DNA of 64,000 nucleotides, from positions 62,001 through 126,000 of the forward strand of contig CAXXSP010000024.1 of the NCBI GenBank assembly GCA_963676605.2, written 5' to 3'. Positions 53,580 through 62,229 of this stretch are shown here, piece after piece. Source of the stretch: SABI01 sp963676605 (GTDB lineage Bacteria; Spirochaetota; Spirochaetia; Sphaerochaetales; Sphaerochaetaceae). The notes beneath the pieces are model-generated. The model made no database searches. It saw only the letters and a program-made list of their open reading frames with translations, and was not told the origin of the DNA. The translations under genes and the position numbers were made by a program. Within the stretch, counting starts at the first letter, position 1, and the number at the start of each line of letters is the position of its first letter.

Positions 53580-54083
53580 ATGAAAGAACAATGTATCTAC
53601 CGGTTTGCACAAGCAGAGGATCTCCAGGCCCTGACGGATATCTACAATCATTATATACTGAACTCAACAGCAACCTTCGATCTCAACCCTGTAAGCGTCG
53701 AACAGAGGCGGGGATGGTTTTCTCATTACAGTCCTGAGTCACGGTACAAGCTGATGGTAGCCATCTACGATGGAAAGGTGGTCGGATATACTTCAACGAG
53801 TAAATTCCGGGAGAAGGAAGCCTATGCCCAGTCGGTGGAATCAAGCATCTATATTCATCCGGATTATCAACGACGTGGACTGGGGAGCGCCCTCTACGAG
53901 AGACTGTTTTCAGCCATCTCAGATACTGATATCCATAGGGTGTATGCGTGTATCACGATGCCGAATGAGTCCTCCGTGCACCTGCACACCAGGTTCGGTT
54001 TCACCGAAGTAGGGCGGTTCACTGAGGCCGGGTACAAATTTGATGCGTATCGCGATATTCTCTGGATGGAGAAAAAACTCTAG
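53580..54083 (+). CDS. GNAT N-acetyltransferase, phosphinothricin-acetyltransferase-like
   Basis: 167 residues. IYRFAQAEDLQALTDIYNHYI is the start of Pat/YncA-like acetyltransferases; acetyl-CoA binds at IHPDYQRRGLGSALYERL (R/Q-x-x-G-x-G/A). Late HLHTRFGFTEVGRFTEAGYKF is also family-typical. It may acetylate an amino acid amine. The start at 53580 has no ribosome site; a TGGGCA-17-TACAAT promoter (53545-53573) would place the transcript start on the ATG. Confidence 0.85.
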   Translation: MKEQCIYRFAQAEDLQALTDIYNHYILNSTATFDLNPVSVEQRRGWFSHYSPESRYKLMVAIYDGKVVGYTSTSKFREKEAYAQSVESSIYIHPDYQRRGLGSALYERLFSAISDTDIHRVYACITMPNESSVHLHTRFGFTEVGRFTEAGYKFDAYRDILWMEKKL

Positions 54084-54142
54084 AGAGGTTAAGTAACAGA
54101 ACAGCCCGTCTGGATACTCTGCGGTGAGAGGAAGGCGGGCAC

Positions 54143-54187
54143 AAAAAATGGCTGACGTCATCGACTTCGATTCGAGACACCAGCCAT
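54143..54187 (-). terminator. Terminator of the Hc1-like gene
   Basis: On the minus strand ATGGCTG pairs with CAGCCAT (54181-54187 and 54148-54154), followed by T6 (54148-54143). Confidence 0.75.
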
Positions 54188-54207
54188 ATACTTACATGAT
54201 AGAAATC

Positions 54208-54384
54208 TTAAAGCTCGTTCTTTGCTTCCTGAATTTCTTTTCTTCTTTCCTTGGCGAGTTTGCCAAGTTCTCCCAGTGCCTTTCTAGCTCTGGCAGCTGA
54301 TGCTTTTACACCTTTATCGGTGAATTTCTGGTTCTCGGCGATATATGCCTCGAACTGAGCTACGATCTGCTCGTGTACACTCAT
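54208..54384 (-). CDS. 58-residue histone-H1-like (Hc1-type) protein
   Basis: The start is at 54384 (AGGAGG seven bases upstream), MSVHEQIVAQFEAYIAENQKF. The protein is a basic, Ala/Lys/Glu-rich, wholly helical peptide with KASAARARKALGELGKLAKERRKEIQEAK, matching small Hc1-like proteins of chlamydiae, Bacteroidetes and spirochaetes that are thought to bind DNA. It is monocistronic with its own terminator, suggesting high expression. DNA binding is inferred, not seen. Confidence 0.75.
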   Translation of the reverse strand: MSVHEQIVAQFEAYIAENQKFTDKGVKASAARARKALGELGKLAKERRKEIQEAKNEL

Positions 54385-54466
54385 GTAAAGCCTCCTATGC
54401 ATAATACGTTATATATCAATAATCCCTGATAATTGTTGACTTGTAAAGCAAAAAATGGATTTTACC

Positions 54467-55708
54467 CTATTTTTTTGCCATTTTTCGCCTGATTATGTAC
54501 CCTTCACGTACAGGTTTGTCCGTTTTAAGAATAACTTCCATATGATGGTTCGCTTTATCGAGAGAATTCCCTTCAATATCAGCAAGGGAAAAGGAGGAAT
54601 CTTCAAGGAAAAGTATGTCAGGTCCGATATATTCCACCTGTTCTCCTTCGATGAGACGGTTTTTCAGGTGGAGACGGAACTCGCCGGGACGAAGTTCTTC
54701 CCCGATCGTTCCGATGAGGAGGTATTGGCGCAGGTACGAGATATCGGTCGGCTCTTCGATATCCTCTTTGGAGAAGAAAAATCCGGTGGAAAATTCTCTG
54801 TGGCTCACGCTTGAGATTTCATTCCTGAACTTTTCAGCCTCAACGGGATCTCCTCCATGTTCGAGGACGTCGATCGCTTTCCTGTAGGCTCGTGTGATGG
54901 TCGCAACATAGTAGAGAGATTTCATCCGTCCTTCGATTTTCAGTGAATCTACTCCTGCGTCCTTCAGTTCCTTGAGATGGTCGATCATGGAGAGATCTTT
55001 GCTGCTCATGATAGTCGTGTATCCGTCTTCCTCTATGATGGGGAAGTACTCTCCCTTTCTTGTTTCTTCCTCAAGAGCGAATTCCAGGTTATCTTCTTTC
55101 AGTTTCGCATAGGGTTTATAGGTCCATCGGCAGGTATGGGAACAGTCGCCCTCATTCCCGCTCCGAGAGGAAAGGTGGGCGCTCAGGAAGCAGCGGCCTG
55201 AGTAGGCCATGCACATCGCTCCGTGGACGAACGTTTCAAGTTCAATATCGGGATGGGTATCACGTATTCTCTTTATATCATCAAGTGATGCCTCACGGCC
55301 GAGAATGATACGGGAGAAACCAAGATCCTTATAGACACCTATTGCACCGCTGTTGAGCGTGTTTGCCTGGGTGGAAAGGTGGAGTCTCACAGAATCACCG
55401 AAGGTCTTTCTGAGAACGGAAGCCGGTCCGAGGTCACTCACGATGAAGGCATCGAAGGGAAAGGCTTTCAGCTCATCCACTCTCTCTACAAACTCTTCAT
55501 AATCCTTCTGGTGAAAGAATTTGTTCACAGCTCCATAGAGTTTTTTCTTTCCCTTGATCGAGGCAAGAGCCTCTGCATCATAGAGGTCTGCATTTGAGCT
55601 TCTGGCCCGCAGTGAGAACGTCTGCACACCCATGTATGCAGCATCTGCCCCATAGGTGTAGGCATAGCGCAGTTTTTCCAGTGATCCGGCCGGTGCCAGC
55701 AGTTCCAT
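54467..55708 (-). CDS. U32 family peptidase-like protein (TrhP/YegQ type)
   Basis: 413 residues: MELLAPAGSLEKLRYAYTYGADAAYMG at the start, the family signature ETFVHGAMCMAYSGRCFLSAHL, a cysteine cluster SGNEGDCSHTCRWTY and KIEGRMKSLYYVATI. U32 proteins of this type act in 5-hydroxyuridine formation at tRNA position 34. It lies three bases after the lon stop and is probably co-transcribed. Confidence 0.92.
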   Translation of the reverse strand: MELLAPAGSLEKLRYAYTYGADAAYMGVQTFSLRARSSNADLYDAEALASIKGKKKLYGAVNKFFHQKDYEEFVERVDELKAFPFDAFIVSDLGPASVLRKTFGDSVRLHLSTQANTLNSGAIGVYKDLGFSRIILGREASLDDIKRIRDTHPDIELETFVHGAMCMAYSGRCFLSAHLSSRSGNEGDCSHTCRWTYKPYAKLKEDNLEFALEEETRKGEYFPIIEEDGYTTIMSSKDLSMIDHLKELKDAGVDSLKIEGRMKSLYYVATITRAYRKAIDVLEHGGDPVEAEKFRNEISSVSHREFSTGFFFSKEDIEEPTDISYLRQYLLIGTIGEELRPGEFRLHLKNRLIEGEQVEYIGPDILFLEDSSFSLADIEGNSLDKANHHMEVILKTDKPVREGYIIRRKMAKK

Positions 55709-55711
55709 CTC

Positions 55712-58075
55712 TTATCCCTTCTTCTTTTTCAGGCCGTCGAACGCATGGCTCAGCACTTCTTCAAAGCTTGATACCGGATAGAAGGTGATTCCGCTTGTGA
55801 TCTCTTCATCAAGCTCCTCAAGATCCTTTTCGTTATGCTTCGGGAAGATGATCGTATCGATGGCGTTTCTTTTCGCTGCGAGGATTTTTTCTTTCAGACC
55901 TCCAATCGGCATCACCTTGCCGATGAGATCGAGTTCGCCTGTCATGGCAAGATGATCTTTGATCGCCCTTCCGGTGAGGAGGGAGAAGAAGCTTGTCGCC
56001 ATGGTGATACCCGCACTCGGACCATCCTTCGGAGTGGCTCCTTCGGGGACATGAAGGTGAATCGCATGGGTATTGAACCAGGCGGTGTCAATATTCCACT
56101 CCTCGGCAATCGACTTGAGATGGGTGAGGGCGATGCTTGCGGATTCCTGCATGACTTCCCCGAGTTTGCCGGTCAGTTTAAGTTCTCCCTTCCCTGGGTA
56201 GCTCACAGCTTCGATGATGAGAGTATCTCCTCCCATGCTTGTCCAGGCGAGGCCCACAGCCATTCCGGGACGGTCAGCCTTCTTGATCTCGTCTTCTCTG
56301 AAGATGGGCTTGCCGAGATAGGTGATCATCCGTTTTTCGGTGATCCCTACAGGTCGTTTCACGCTCTCTTCGAGAATGTCGCGGGCGACTTTCCGGTGAA
56401 TACGATCGAGAGATTTCTCATAGTTTCTCACTCCGGCTTCACGTGCATAGGACTCAGCGATCTCTCTGAGGATTTTATCACTGTAGCGGACATCAGACTT
56501 TTTCAGTCCGTGCTTCTTCAGGCTCTTGGGTACGAGGTACTTCTTCCCGATCGCAAGTTTCTCATTGCTCGTATATCCTGGAAGAGAGATCACTTCCATT
56601 CTGTCGAGAAGAGGGCGGGGGATTGTTTCGAGTGTATTCGCTGTCACGATGAACAGGATATGTGAGGCATCAAAAGGGAGGTCAAGGTAATGATCTCTGA
56701 ACGCGTAGTTCTGTTCACTGTCGAGAACTTCAAGGAGTGCCGATGCAGGATCTCCCTGATAGGATGCTCCCATCTTGTCGATCTCGTCTATGAGGAAGAC
56801 GGGATTCTTGCTCTTCACCGTCTTCAGTCCCTGGATGATCTTACCCGGCATTGCACCGATATAGGTCCTTCTGTGCCCCTTTATTTCAGCTTCATCTCTC
56901 ATACCGCCGACACTGAAGCGGTAATATTCCTTTTTCAGTGCAGTTGCGATAGACCGTCCGACGGATGTCTTCCCGACTCCCGGAGGACCGACGAGACAGA
57001 TGATGGAACCCTTGGTATCCTGTTTCATCTTTCTGACTGCAAGGAATTCAAGAATTCTGTCCTTCACATCCTTCAGTCCGTAATGATCTCTCTCAAGTAC
57101 CTTCTTCGCTGAAGCGAGCGAGAAATCCTCCACATCAGGGTCCTGCCAGGGGAGGGCGGCGATTGTCTCGAGATAGGTACGGGTGATCGAGTACTCGGGA
57201 GAGTTCGGGTCAAGGGACTTGAACTTGTCGAGCTCGTTCGTCACGGCTTCAAGCACTTCTCCCTCGAGATTGAGTGAAGAGATCTTCTTTTCGAGTTTCT
57301 GATACGTCGCAGTCTTCGGGTCACTGGTGAGTCCGAGTTCCTGCTGAATATACTTCAGCTCTTCCCTGAGGAAGTAGTCCCTCTGGTTCTTCTCCAGCTT
57401 GCTGTTGACCCTGCTCTGAATCTTTTCCTGCATCTGAAGGACCTGCTGTTCCTTCTTGATGTGGACGAGGACACGTTCCATCCTGCGTCTGACATTGAGG
57501 GTTTCAAGGATCCTCTGCTGCTGTCTCCGGTCGATGTTGATGATGGAGGCAATGAAGTCAGCCATTTTTCCCGACTGATCGATGTTCACCATATTGAGTC
57601 TCATCTCTTCGGTGAACAGAGGATTGCCTTTCGAGAGTTTCTTCGTTTCGGTGATCAGCTGACGTGTCCACGCCTTCAGCTCGGTCGGGTTATCCTCTAT
57701 ATCGTCGAGGTATTCCACCTCGGCGGCAATGAAACGTCCATTGGTATGAAATTCCTTGACCTGGAAACGTTTCATCGTGGAGATGAAGATATTCATTCCC
57801 CCATCAGGGAGTTTGATCTTCTTTATGATCTTCGCGATCGTCCCGACGCGATAGAGATTATCGGTTTCGTACTCTGTTTTCTGTTCATCCTTTACCAGGA
57901 GAAGACCGATATCACCACCCTGGCCGAGTGCCTGGTTTACAATATCGATATCCTCTTTCGCCTCGATGACGAGCGGCGTGAACAGCCCGGGGAAAATGGG
58001 GTTTCCCACGAGAGGTAGTATGTATAAATTGCGGGGGAGCGTCTGCTCAACGGGCATTAATTCCTGATCTGCCAT
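55712..58075 (-). CDS. lon: ATP-dependent protease Lon
   Basis: A 787-residue AAA+ protease. N-terminal LON domain to about 200 (LYILPLVGNPIFPGLFTPLVIE), a coiled-coil segment, Walker A LVGPPGVGKTSVGRS, Walker B NPVFLIDEIDKM, and the Ser-Lys protease domain with EGATPKDGPSAGITMAT and LPIGGLKEKILAAKR-like PIGGLKEK (catalytic Ser in DGPSAG, Lys in GGLKEK). The start context includes GGAGGATTAGGA. Degrades misfolded and regulatory proteins. Confidence 0.97.
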   Translation of the reverse strand: MADQELMPVEQTLPRNLYILPLVGNPIFPGLFTPLVIEAKEDIDIVNQALGQGGDIGLLLVKDEQKTEYETDNLYRVGTIAKIIKKIKLPDGGMNIFISTMKRFQVKEFHTNGRFIAAEVEYLDDIEDNPTELKAWTRQLITETKKLSKGNPLFTEEMRLNMVNIDQSGKMADFIASIINIDRRQQQRILETLNVRRRMERVLVHIKKEQQVLQMQEKIQSRVNSKLEKNQRDYFLREELKYIQQELGLTSDPKTATYQKLEKKISSLNLEGEVLEAVTNELDKFKSLDPNSPEYSITRTYLETIAALPWQDPDVEDFSLASAKKVLERDHYGLKDVKDRILEFLAVRKMKQDTKGSIICLVGPPGVGKTSVGRSIATALKKEYYRFSVGGMRDEAEIKGHRRTYIGAMPGKIIQGLKTVKSKNPVFLIDEIDKMGASYQGDPASALLEVLDSEQNYAFRDHYLDLPFDASHILFIVTANTLETIPRPLLDRMEVISLPGYTSNEKLAIGKKYLVPKSLKKHGLKKSDVRYSDKILREIAESYAREAGVRNYEKSLDRIHRKVARDILEESVKRPVGITEKRMITYLGKPIFREDEIKKADRPGMAVGLAWTSMGGDTLIIEAVSYPGKGELKLTGKLGEVMQESASIALTHLKSIAEEWNIDTAWFNTHAIHLHVPEGATPKDGPSAGITMATSFFSLLTGRAIKDHLAMTGELDLIGKVMPIGGLKEKILAAKRNAIDTIIFPKHNEKDLEELDEEITSGITFYPVSSFEEVLSHAFDGLKKKKG

Positions 58076-58125
58076 TCCTAATCCTCCACAGAAGGTTGTA
58101 TTGTTGTTCTATCTATCAGAATGTA

Positions 58126-58821
58126 CTAAAAAGTCGTGCCGGCGGGTAGGGTATCTGTAAAAAAAGCATCAACTGCACCGGCGATGACGGCTGCTCCCCG
58201 GCGGTTGAGATGGATGCCGTCGATCGTGAGGGAAAGCGATCTCTCCTTCGTGAGGATGAGATCGGAGTGCTCCTCCTCTCTGATACGCCTCGTATCATCA
58301 ATCAGTGATGCGGCGGAAGAGGGGAAATACATGCTCTCAGTTTGCCTTGTGTGGGCTCTCATCGCGCCGCCCAGATCAAGCACCTGTGCATTGAGTTTCA
58401 CTGCAAGGTCTCTGATCGTTCTATCCCACGAGTCCCTGAGGGTGTTGAATTCTTCCAGGTGGGATCTGCTGATCAGGGGCAGAGTAGTGAGGACGAGATG
58501 AAAACGTTCCTGAAGCGGGCGGATGCTTTCAAGTGCTACGTGCTGCCAGTGTTCAGTATCTTCTGCCTGTGGCTTTGTGAGCTCTTCAGCACCTCTCAGA
58601 TTATTCCGGCGGTAGAAATCTGAGAGGAAATCATTGGTCCCTCCGGCTAGGAGGAGGATCCCTTTCTTTTTTCTCAGTACCCTCGAAGCGTTGAGTGCCG
58701 TCTCGGAAAGTGTTGCCCCATCATACCCCTTCCAGGTGCAAGGGGTCTTCAGAAGAGGGGTATAGGGGATACCGAAGTACCCGCGGGTCATGGAGTCCCC
58801 TACGATATACAGCTCATCCAT
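58126..58821 (-). CDS. SGNH/GDSL-type hydrolase
   Basis: 231 residues with all four SGNH blocks: YIVGDSMTRG (Ser nucleophile), a Gly in block II (near GYDGATLSETALNASR), LLAGGTNDFLSDF (Asn) and TIDGIHLNRRG (Asp/His). No signal peptide, so a cytoplasmic esterase or lipase-like enzyme. It overlaps the transporter gene by eight bases. Confidence 0.88.
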   Translation of the reverse strand: MDELYIVGDSMTRGYFGIPYTPLLKTPCTWKGYDGATLSETALNASRVLRKKKGILLLAGGTNDFLSDFYRRNNLRGAEELTKPQAEDTEHWQHVALESIRPLQERFHLVLTTLPLISRSHLEEFNTLRDSWDRTIRDLAVKLNAQVLDLGGAMRAHTRQTESMYFPSSAASLIDDTRRIREEEHSDLILTKERSLSLTIDGIHLNRRGAAVIAGAVDAFFTDTLPAGTTF

Positions 58822-59467
58822 TGACGGTGACAGCTTCCTTTTTCTCTTTCTTCAGCCAGTGTACACCAAGGTAACATAGGGGTGTATCAAGAAATGCGAA
58901 CACTACCTTGAGCATCCAGTAGGGGATGATCATGGAGAATATCACAGGAACGGTGAAATGATCACTCATTCTGTAAAAGGCGAGAAACATGAAAACGGTT
59001 GAATCAATGAACTGGCTCAGGATTGTGCTCACGTTATTTCTGATCCACAGGTGCTTCTTGTGTGTAAGAGCCTTCATGAAAGAGAAGGTAAGCACATCAA
59101 TCTGCTGTGCCACATAAAATGAGATCAGCGATGCTATCGTCATTCTCATACTTGACCCGAAAACCGATACATAACTTTCCTGACCGTCCCATGCCGGGTT
59201 CGGTGGAAGGTTGATGGCAAGGGCCATCATCAGGAACATGAAGATAAGCATGATGACCGAGTAGTTGACGAACATCGAACTCACCTTTCTTCCGTGCACC
59301 TCACCCACGATATCGGTAACAAGGAACAGAATCGGGATGAAGAAAATTCCTACTGAGGTTCTTACTCCGCCCAGCGTCGTGATTTTTGCACCCAGGGTAT
59401 TCACCAGCACCATTGAAGTGATGTAGAGCGCGAACAGAAACATCATTTTCTTATCTTTTACAGTCAT
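58814..59467 (-). CDS. Queuosine-precursor/VUT family transporter (YhhQ-like)
   Basis: A 217-residue membrane protein with about six hydrophobic segments. Family features are LVNTLGAKITTLGG, FFIPILFLVTDIVGEVHGRKVSSMFV, FYVAQQIDVLTFSFMK and IDSTVFMFLAFY. YhhQ takes up queuine precursors such as preQ0/preQ1 in bacteria. No queuosine biosynthetic gene is in the window, so the substrate remains inferred. Confidence 0.85.
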   Translation of the reverse strand: MTVKDKKMMFLFALYITSMVLVNTLGAKITTLGGVRTSVGIFFIPILFLVTDIVGEVHGRKVSSMFVNYSVIMLIFMFLMMALAINLPPNPAWDGQESYVSVFGSSMRMTIASLISFYVAQQIDVLTFSFMKALTHKKHLWIRNNVSTILSQFIDSTVFMFLAFYRMSDHFTVPVIFSMIIPYWMLKVVFAFLDTPLCYLGVHWLKKEKKEAVTVNG

Positions 59468-59552
59468 AATTCACCATCCAAGAGAAATATCTGTCACACA
59501 ATATAGGAAAGAAGGAGGTTGGTAAAGGTCTGAAAATCAAGCCTTTTTACGC

Positions 59553-61088
59553 TTACCAGTGTATGGATGCACTGCCTGTCGCCTTCCTCTCTTTCATGAG
59601 AATTTTCGCGAATGCTTCATAGGCATCTCTCGTATCAGAGAAGAGAGCGACGGATTCAATGCTCTCCTGCAGATAGAGGAGATCATACGGATTCCCGGTT
59701 GAGGCCGCAATGGTCGGAATTCCTGTCGCACCGAGAGCATTTGCAAGTGATAGCTGTGAGGAATCCTCATATCCTGCATCAATGAGAATGATGATGGCAC
59801 TGTTGTCACTTGCTTCTTCGATCATTCTGTTGATTTCCTGTGACTCGATCTCAGAGGAAAACTCCACCCCCTCTCCACCGATCTTCTCAGCCATCCAGAA
59901 GGCGAATGAGGGAGTATATTCATCTTCCTCCCTTTTTCTTGAGAGGAAAAGAGGAAACTGTCCGATATCGGAAAGTTCTCCCTCCCGGGAGTGAACGAGA
60001 GTGAGAGCCCGTTCAAGAATCGAGGAGGTGAAGGAACTGTGCATCTCCTGTGAAAAGGAGAGGTCCGCGCTCTTCCGATCCGCAGTATGATGCTCTTTCA
60101 TCCGGTGGATTCTTTCACCGGAGAGGGTATGTTCTTCACCATTCATATAGCCGGTGGATAAGGCGTCGAAGATGCTGGTGATGATCTTCTGCGCATGAGC
60201 ATAGGATCCGCTGAGAAGAAGCAGGTCACAGCCTGCCTTTGCGCTTTCAACCGCTGCGGTTTCTATCGGTATTGTATCACTGATCTGGGGCAGGTCGATG
60301 AAGGGTGTGAGGACGACTCCGTCGAAACCAGATTCTTCTCTCAGGTAATCGTGGATCAGGGATTGGGACATACTTGAGATGGTCTGTTCGGAATCAAACG
60401 CCTGATAATATGCGGGTGCGCACATCAGCGACTCAAGGCCTTGATTCATGGCTGATTCAAAAGGAAAAAGCTCGCAGTTTTTCAACTCTTCGAAAGATTT
60501 TTCCTGTATTCTCAGTGAGCTGTTCACCCCTTTGTACGTTTCACCGAATCCGGGGAAATCATGGGCGACAGCAACCATCGCCGAGCCGGTAAGTCCCTGC
60601 ATCATGGAGTTTCCAAAACGGGAGACGACATCCACCTGATCCGAGAAGCAGAGCAATCCCTGTTCTCTTTTCATTCTGTTCGTATTGATATTGAGAGAAG
60701 GAGCGATCAGTGCGTCGATACCGAGACTGCCGAGTTCAAGTGCGAGCATCCGTCCGGCAGAGAATGCATTTCCCTCATCTCCTGAGCTGGCAAGCGCAAG
60801 GTTGTTGGGAATCGGTGTCATCACCCGCTGCAATGCCTGTTCACTCTCGGCATCGGAGAGCAGGAAAATAAACGCCTCAAGGTCTGTCGCCTTAAGGACC
60901 GCATTCCGGATAGCTGAGATCAGAGCTCTCAGCTGCTCTGTTTCTACGATATTCTCTCCCCGGAGAATGATCGATGTCAATTTGAAGTCTTTCAGAATAT
61001 CGAGAAACTCCTGCGTGAGTTCAGGCCCCTCGATACCTGTCACGAATCGTTGCGAGACTGACTGTTCATACGAGAGTGTTGTGTTCAT
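59553..61088 (-). CDS. Glycoside hydrolase family 3-like protein, catalytic residues degenerate
   Basis: 511 residues. The N-terminal two thirds resemble a GH3 TIM barrel: an opening near GIEGPELTQEFLDILKDF, VAVAHDFPGFGETYKGVNSS where active enzymes have KHFPGHGD, and GFDGVVLTPFIDLPQIS where the nucleophile Asp in the SDDL/TDAL motif is expected. Both motifs deviate, so hydrolase activity is doubtful. The C-terminal 150 residues look like the Rossmann-like second GH3 domain. No signal peptide. It could be an adaptor or a divergent hexosaminidase. Confidence 0.7.
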   Translation of the reverse strand: MNTTLSYEQSVSQRFVTGIEGPELTQEFLDILKDFKLTSIILRGENIVETEQLRALISAIRNAVLKATDLEAFIFLLSDAESEQALQRVMTPIPNNLALASSGDEGNAFSAGRMLALELGSLGIDALIAPSLNINTNRMKREQGLLCFSDQVDVVSRFGNSMMQGLTGSAMVAVAHDFPGFGETYKGVNSSLRIQEKSFEELKNCELFPFESAMNQGLESLMCAPAYYQAFDSEQTISSMSQSLIHDYLREESGFDGVVLTPFIDLPQISDTIPIETAAVESAKAGCDLLLLSGSYAHAQKIITSIFDALSTGYMNGEEHTLSGERIHRMKEHHTADRKSADLSFSQEMHSSFTSSILERALTLVHSREGELSDIGQFPLFLSRKREEDEYTPSFAFWMAEKIGGEGVEFSSEIESQEINRMIEEASDNSAIIILIDAGYEDSSQLSLANALGATGIPTIAASTGNPYDLLYLQESIESVALFSDTRDAYEAFAKILMKERKATGSASIHW

Positions 61089-61164
61089 CTGTTCCTATCC
61101 TTCGTCATTTCAGTGACTGGAAAAATGATACCAGAGATAAGAATCAGGGTCAATTGAATCGAAT

Positions 61165-61196
61165 TTTGTTGCAATTTGTTGCAACTTTGATATACT
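61165..61196 (+). promoter_or_regulatory. arcC promoter with tandem 10-base repeat
   Basis: TTTGTTGCAA occurs twice head to tail (61165-61174, 61175-61184), followed by TATACT (61191-61196). TTGCAA at 61169-61174 is 16 bases from the -10. The exact one-turn phasing of the repeats suggests a bound regulator. Confidence 0.5.
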
Positions 61197-61235
61197 GATA
61201 CCTGTTAAGACTCTTAGGAAGGAGAGACTAAAAGA

Positions 61236-62183
61236 ATGGAAGAAAGTAAACTTATCGTGATTGCCATAGGGGGAAACTCCCTCATTGAAGACTCTCACCA
61301 TGTGACGGTCAAAAGCCAGTATGAAGCAGCCCAGAAGACAGCTCACAGGATCGTGAAGCTGGTACAGGACGGACATCGGGTCGTGATTGCCCACGGGAAC
61401 GGACCGCAGGTAGGTTTTATCCTGCTCAGAGCCGAATACTCGAGCAAGATTCTTCATTCGGTACCTCTCGATTCCTGCGTTGCAGATACGCAGGGAGCTA
61501 TCGGGTATCAGCTGCAGAGAGCATTGAAGAACGAATTCACCTCGGCACAGGTGAACAGGCAGGTGGCGACGGTCGTGACTCAGGTGGAGGTTGATCCGAA
61601 GGATCCTTCGTTCAATAACCCGACGAAACCGATCGGAGCCTTCATGAGTCAGGAAGCTGCTGAAGAGCATCGGCAGAACCACGGCTGGTCTATTGTCGAG
61701 GACGCAGGAAGAGGGTATCGCCGTGTAGTCGCTTCCCCGAAACCGAAATCGATCGTCGAACTCGATACGATACAGCTGCTGCTTGACAGCGGTGTTATCG
61801 TCATCGCCGCAGGCGGTGGAGGAATTCCGGTCATCCGTGATGAGGAAGGAATGCTTGACGGGAAAGAAGCTGTAATCGACAAGGACCTTGCCGCAGCCCT
61901 CATGGCAAAACAGCTCAAGGCTGACCTGTTCATCATCTCAACCGCGGTGGAGAGAGTCTCCCTTCATTACGGGAAACCCGATCAGAAAGATCTCGCGACG
62001 ATCACACTCGACGAGTGCCAGAAATATGTGGATGAAGGTCATTTCGCTCCCGGAAGCATGCTTCCGAAGATTCAGGCTATGATGGACTTTGTGAAAACAA
62101 CAGGACAGACAGGTGTCATCACGAATCCTGAGCACATCTATAATGCCGTCTACGGAGATGAAGGGACGAAGATCGTATCCTGA
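61236..62183 (+). CDS. arcC: Carbamate kinase
   Basis: ArcC makes ATP, CO2 and ammonia from carbamoyl phosphate (arginine, citrulline or purine/allantoin breakdown). The 315 residues show IAIGGNSLI, VIAHGNGPQVGFI, the lid region YRRVVASPKPKSIVE and AAGGGGIPVI. AGGAAGGAGAG precedes the start. There is no arcA, arcB or oxamate gene nearby, so the source of carbamoyl phosphate is unknown; the upstream tandem repeat may regulate it. Confidence 0.95.
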   Translation: MEESKLIVIAIGGNSLIEDSHHVTVKSQYEAAQKTAHRIVKLVQDGHRVVIAHGNGPQVGFILLRAEYSSKILHSVPLDSCVADTQGAIGYQLQRALKNEFTSAQVNRQVATVVTQVEVDPKDPSFNNPTKPIGAFMSQEAAEEHRQNHGWSIVEDAGRGYRRVVASPKPKSIVELDTIQLLLDSGVIVIAAGGGGIPVIRDEEGMLDGKEAVIDKDLAAALMAKQLKADLFIISTAVERVSLHYGKPDQKDLATITLDECQKYVDEGHFAPGSMLPKIQAMMDFVKTTGQTGVITNPEHIYNAVYGDEGTKIVS

Positions 62184-62198
62184 GGTGATTCTCACACA

Positions 62199-62221
62199 AG
62201 CCCGTCTTCACAGACGGGCTT
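62199..62221. terminator. Bidirectional hairpin terminator
   Basis: AAGCCCGTCT (62199-62208) pairs with AGACGGGCTT (62212-62221) around a 3-base loop, between the convergent arcC and nitroreductase genes. The U-tract is poor on both sides. Confidence 0.7.
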
Positions 62222-62229
62222 CATTCTGC

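Noticed and set aside
54104..54140. GCCCGTC/GGCGGGC hairpin as GNAT terminator
   Set aside because: Stem has a mismatch and is followed by A, not T, on the plus strand; the terminator that fits is the minus-strand one at 54143-54187.
55835..56665. 276-codon plus-strand frame inside lon
   Set aside because: Shadow of the Lon protease reading frame on the other strand.
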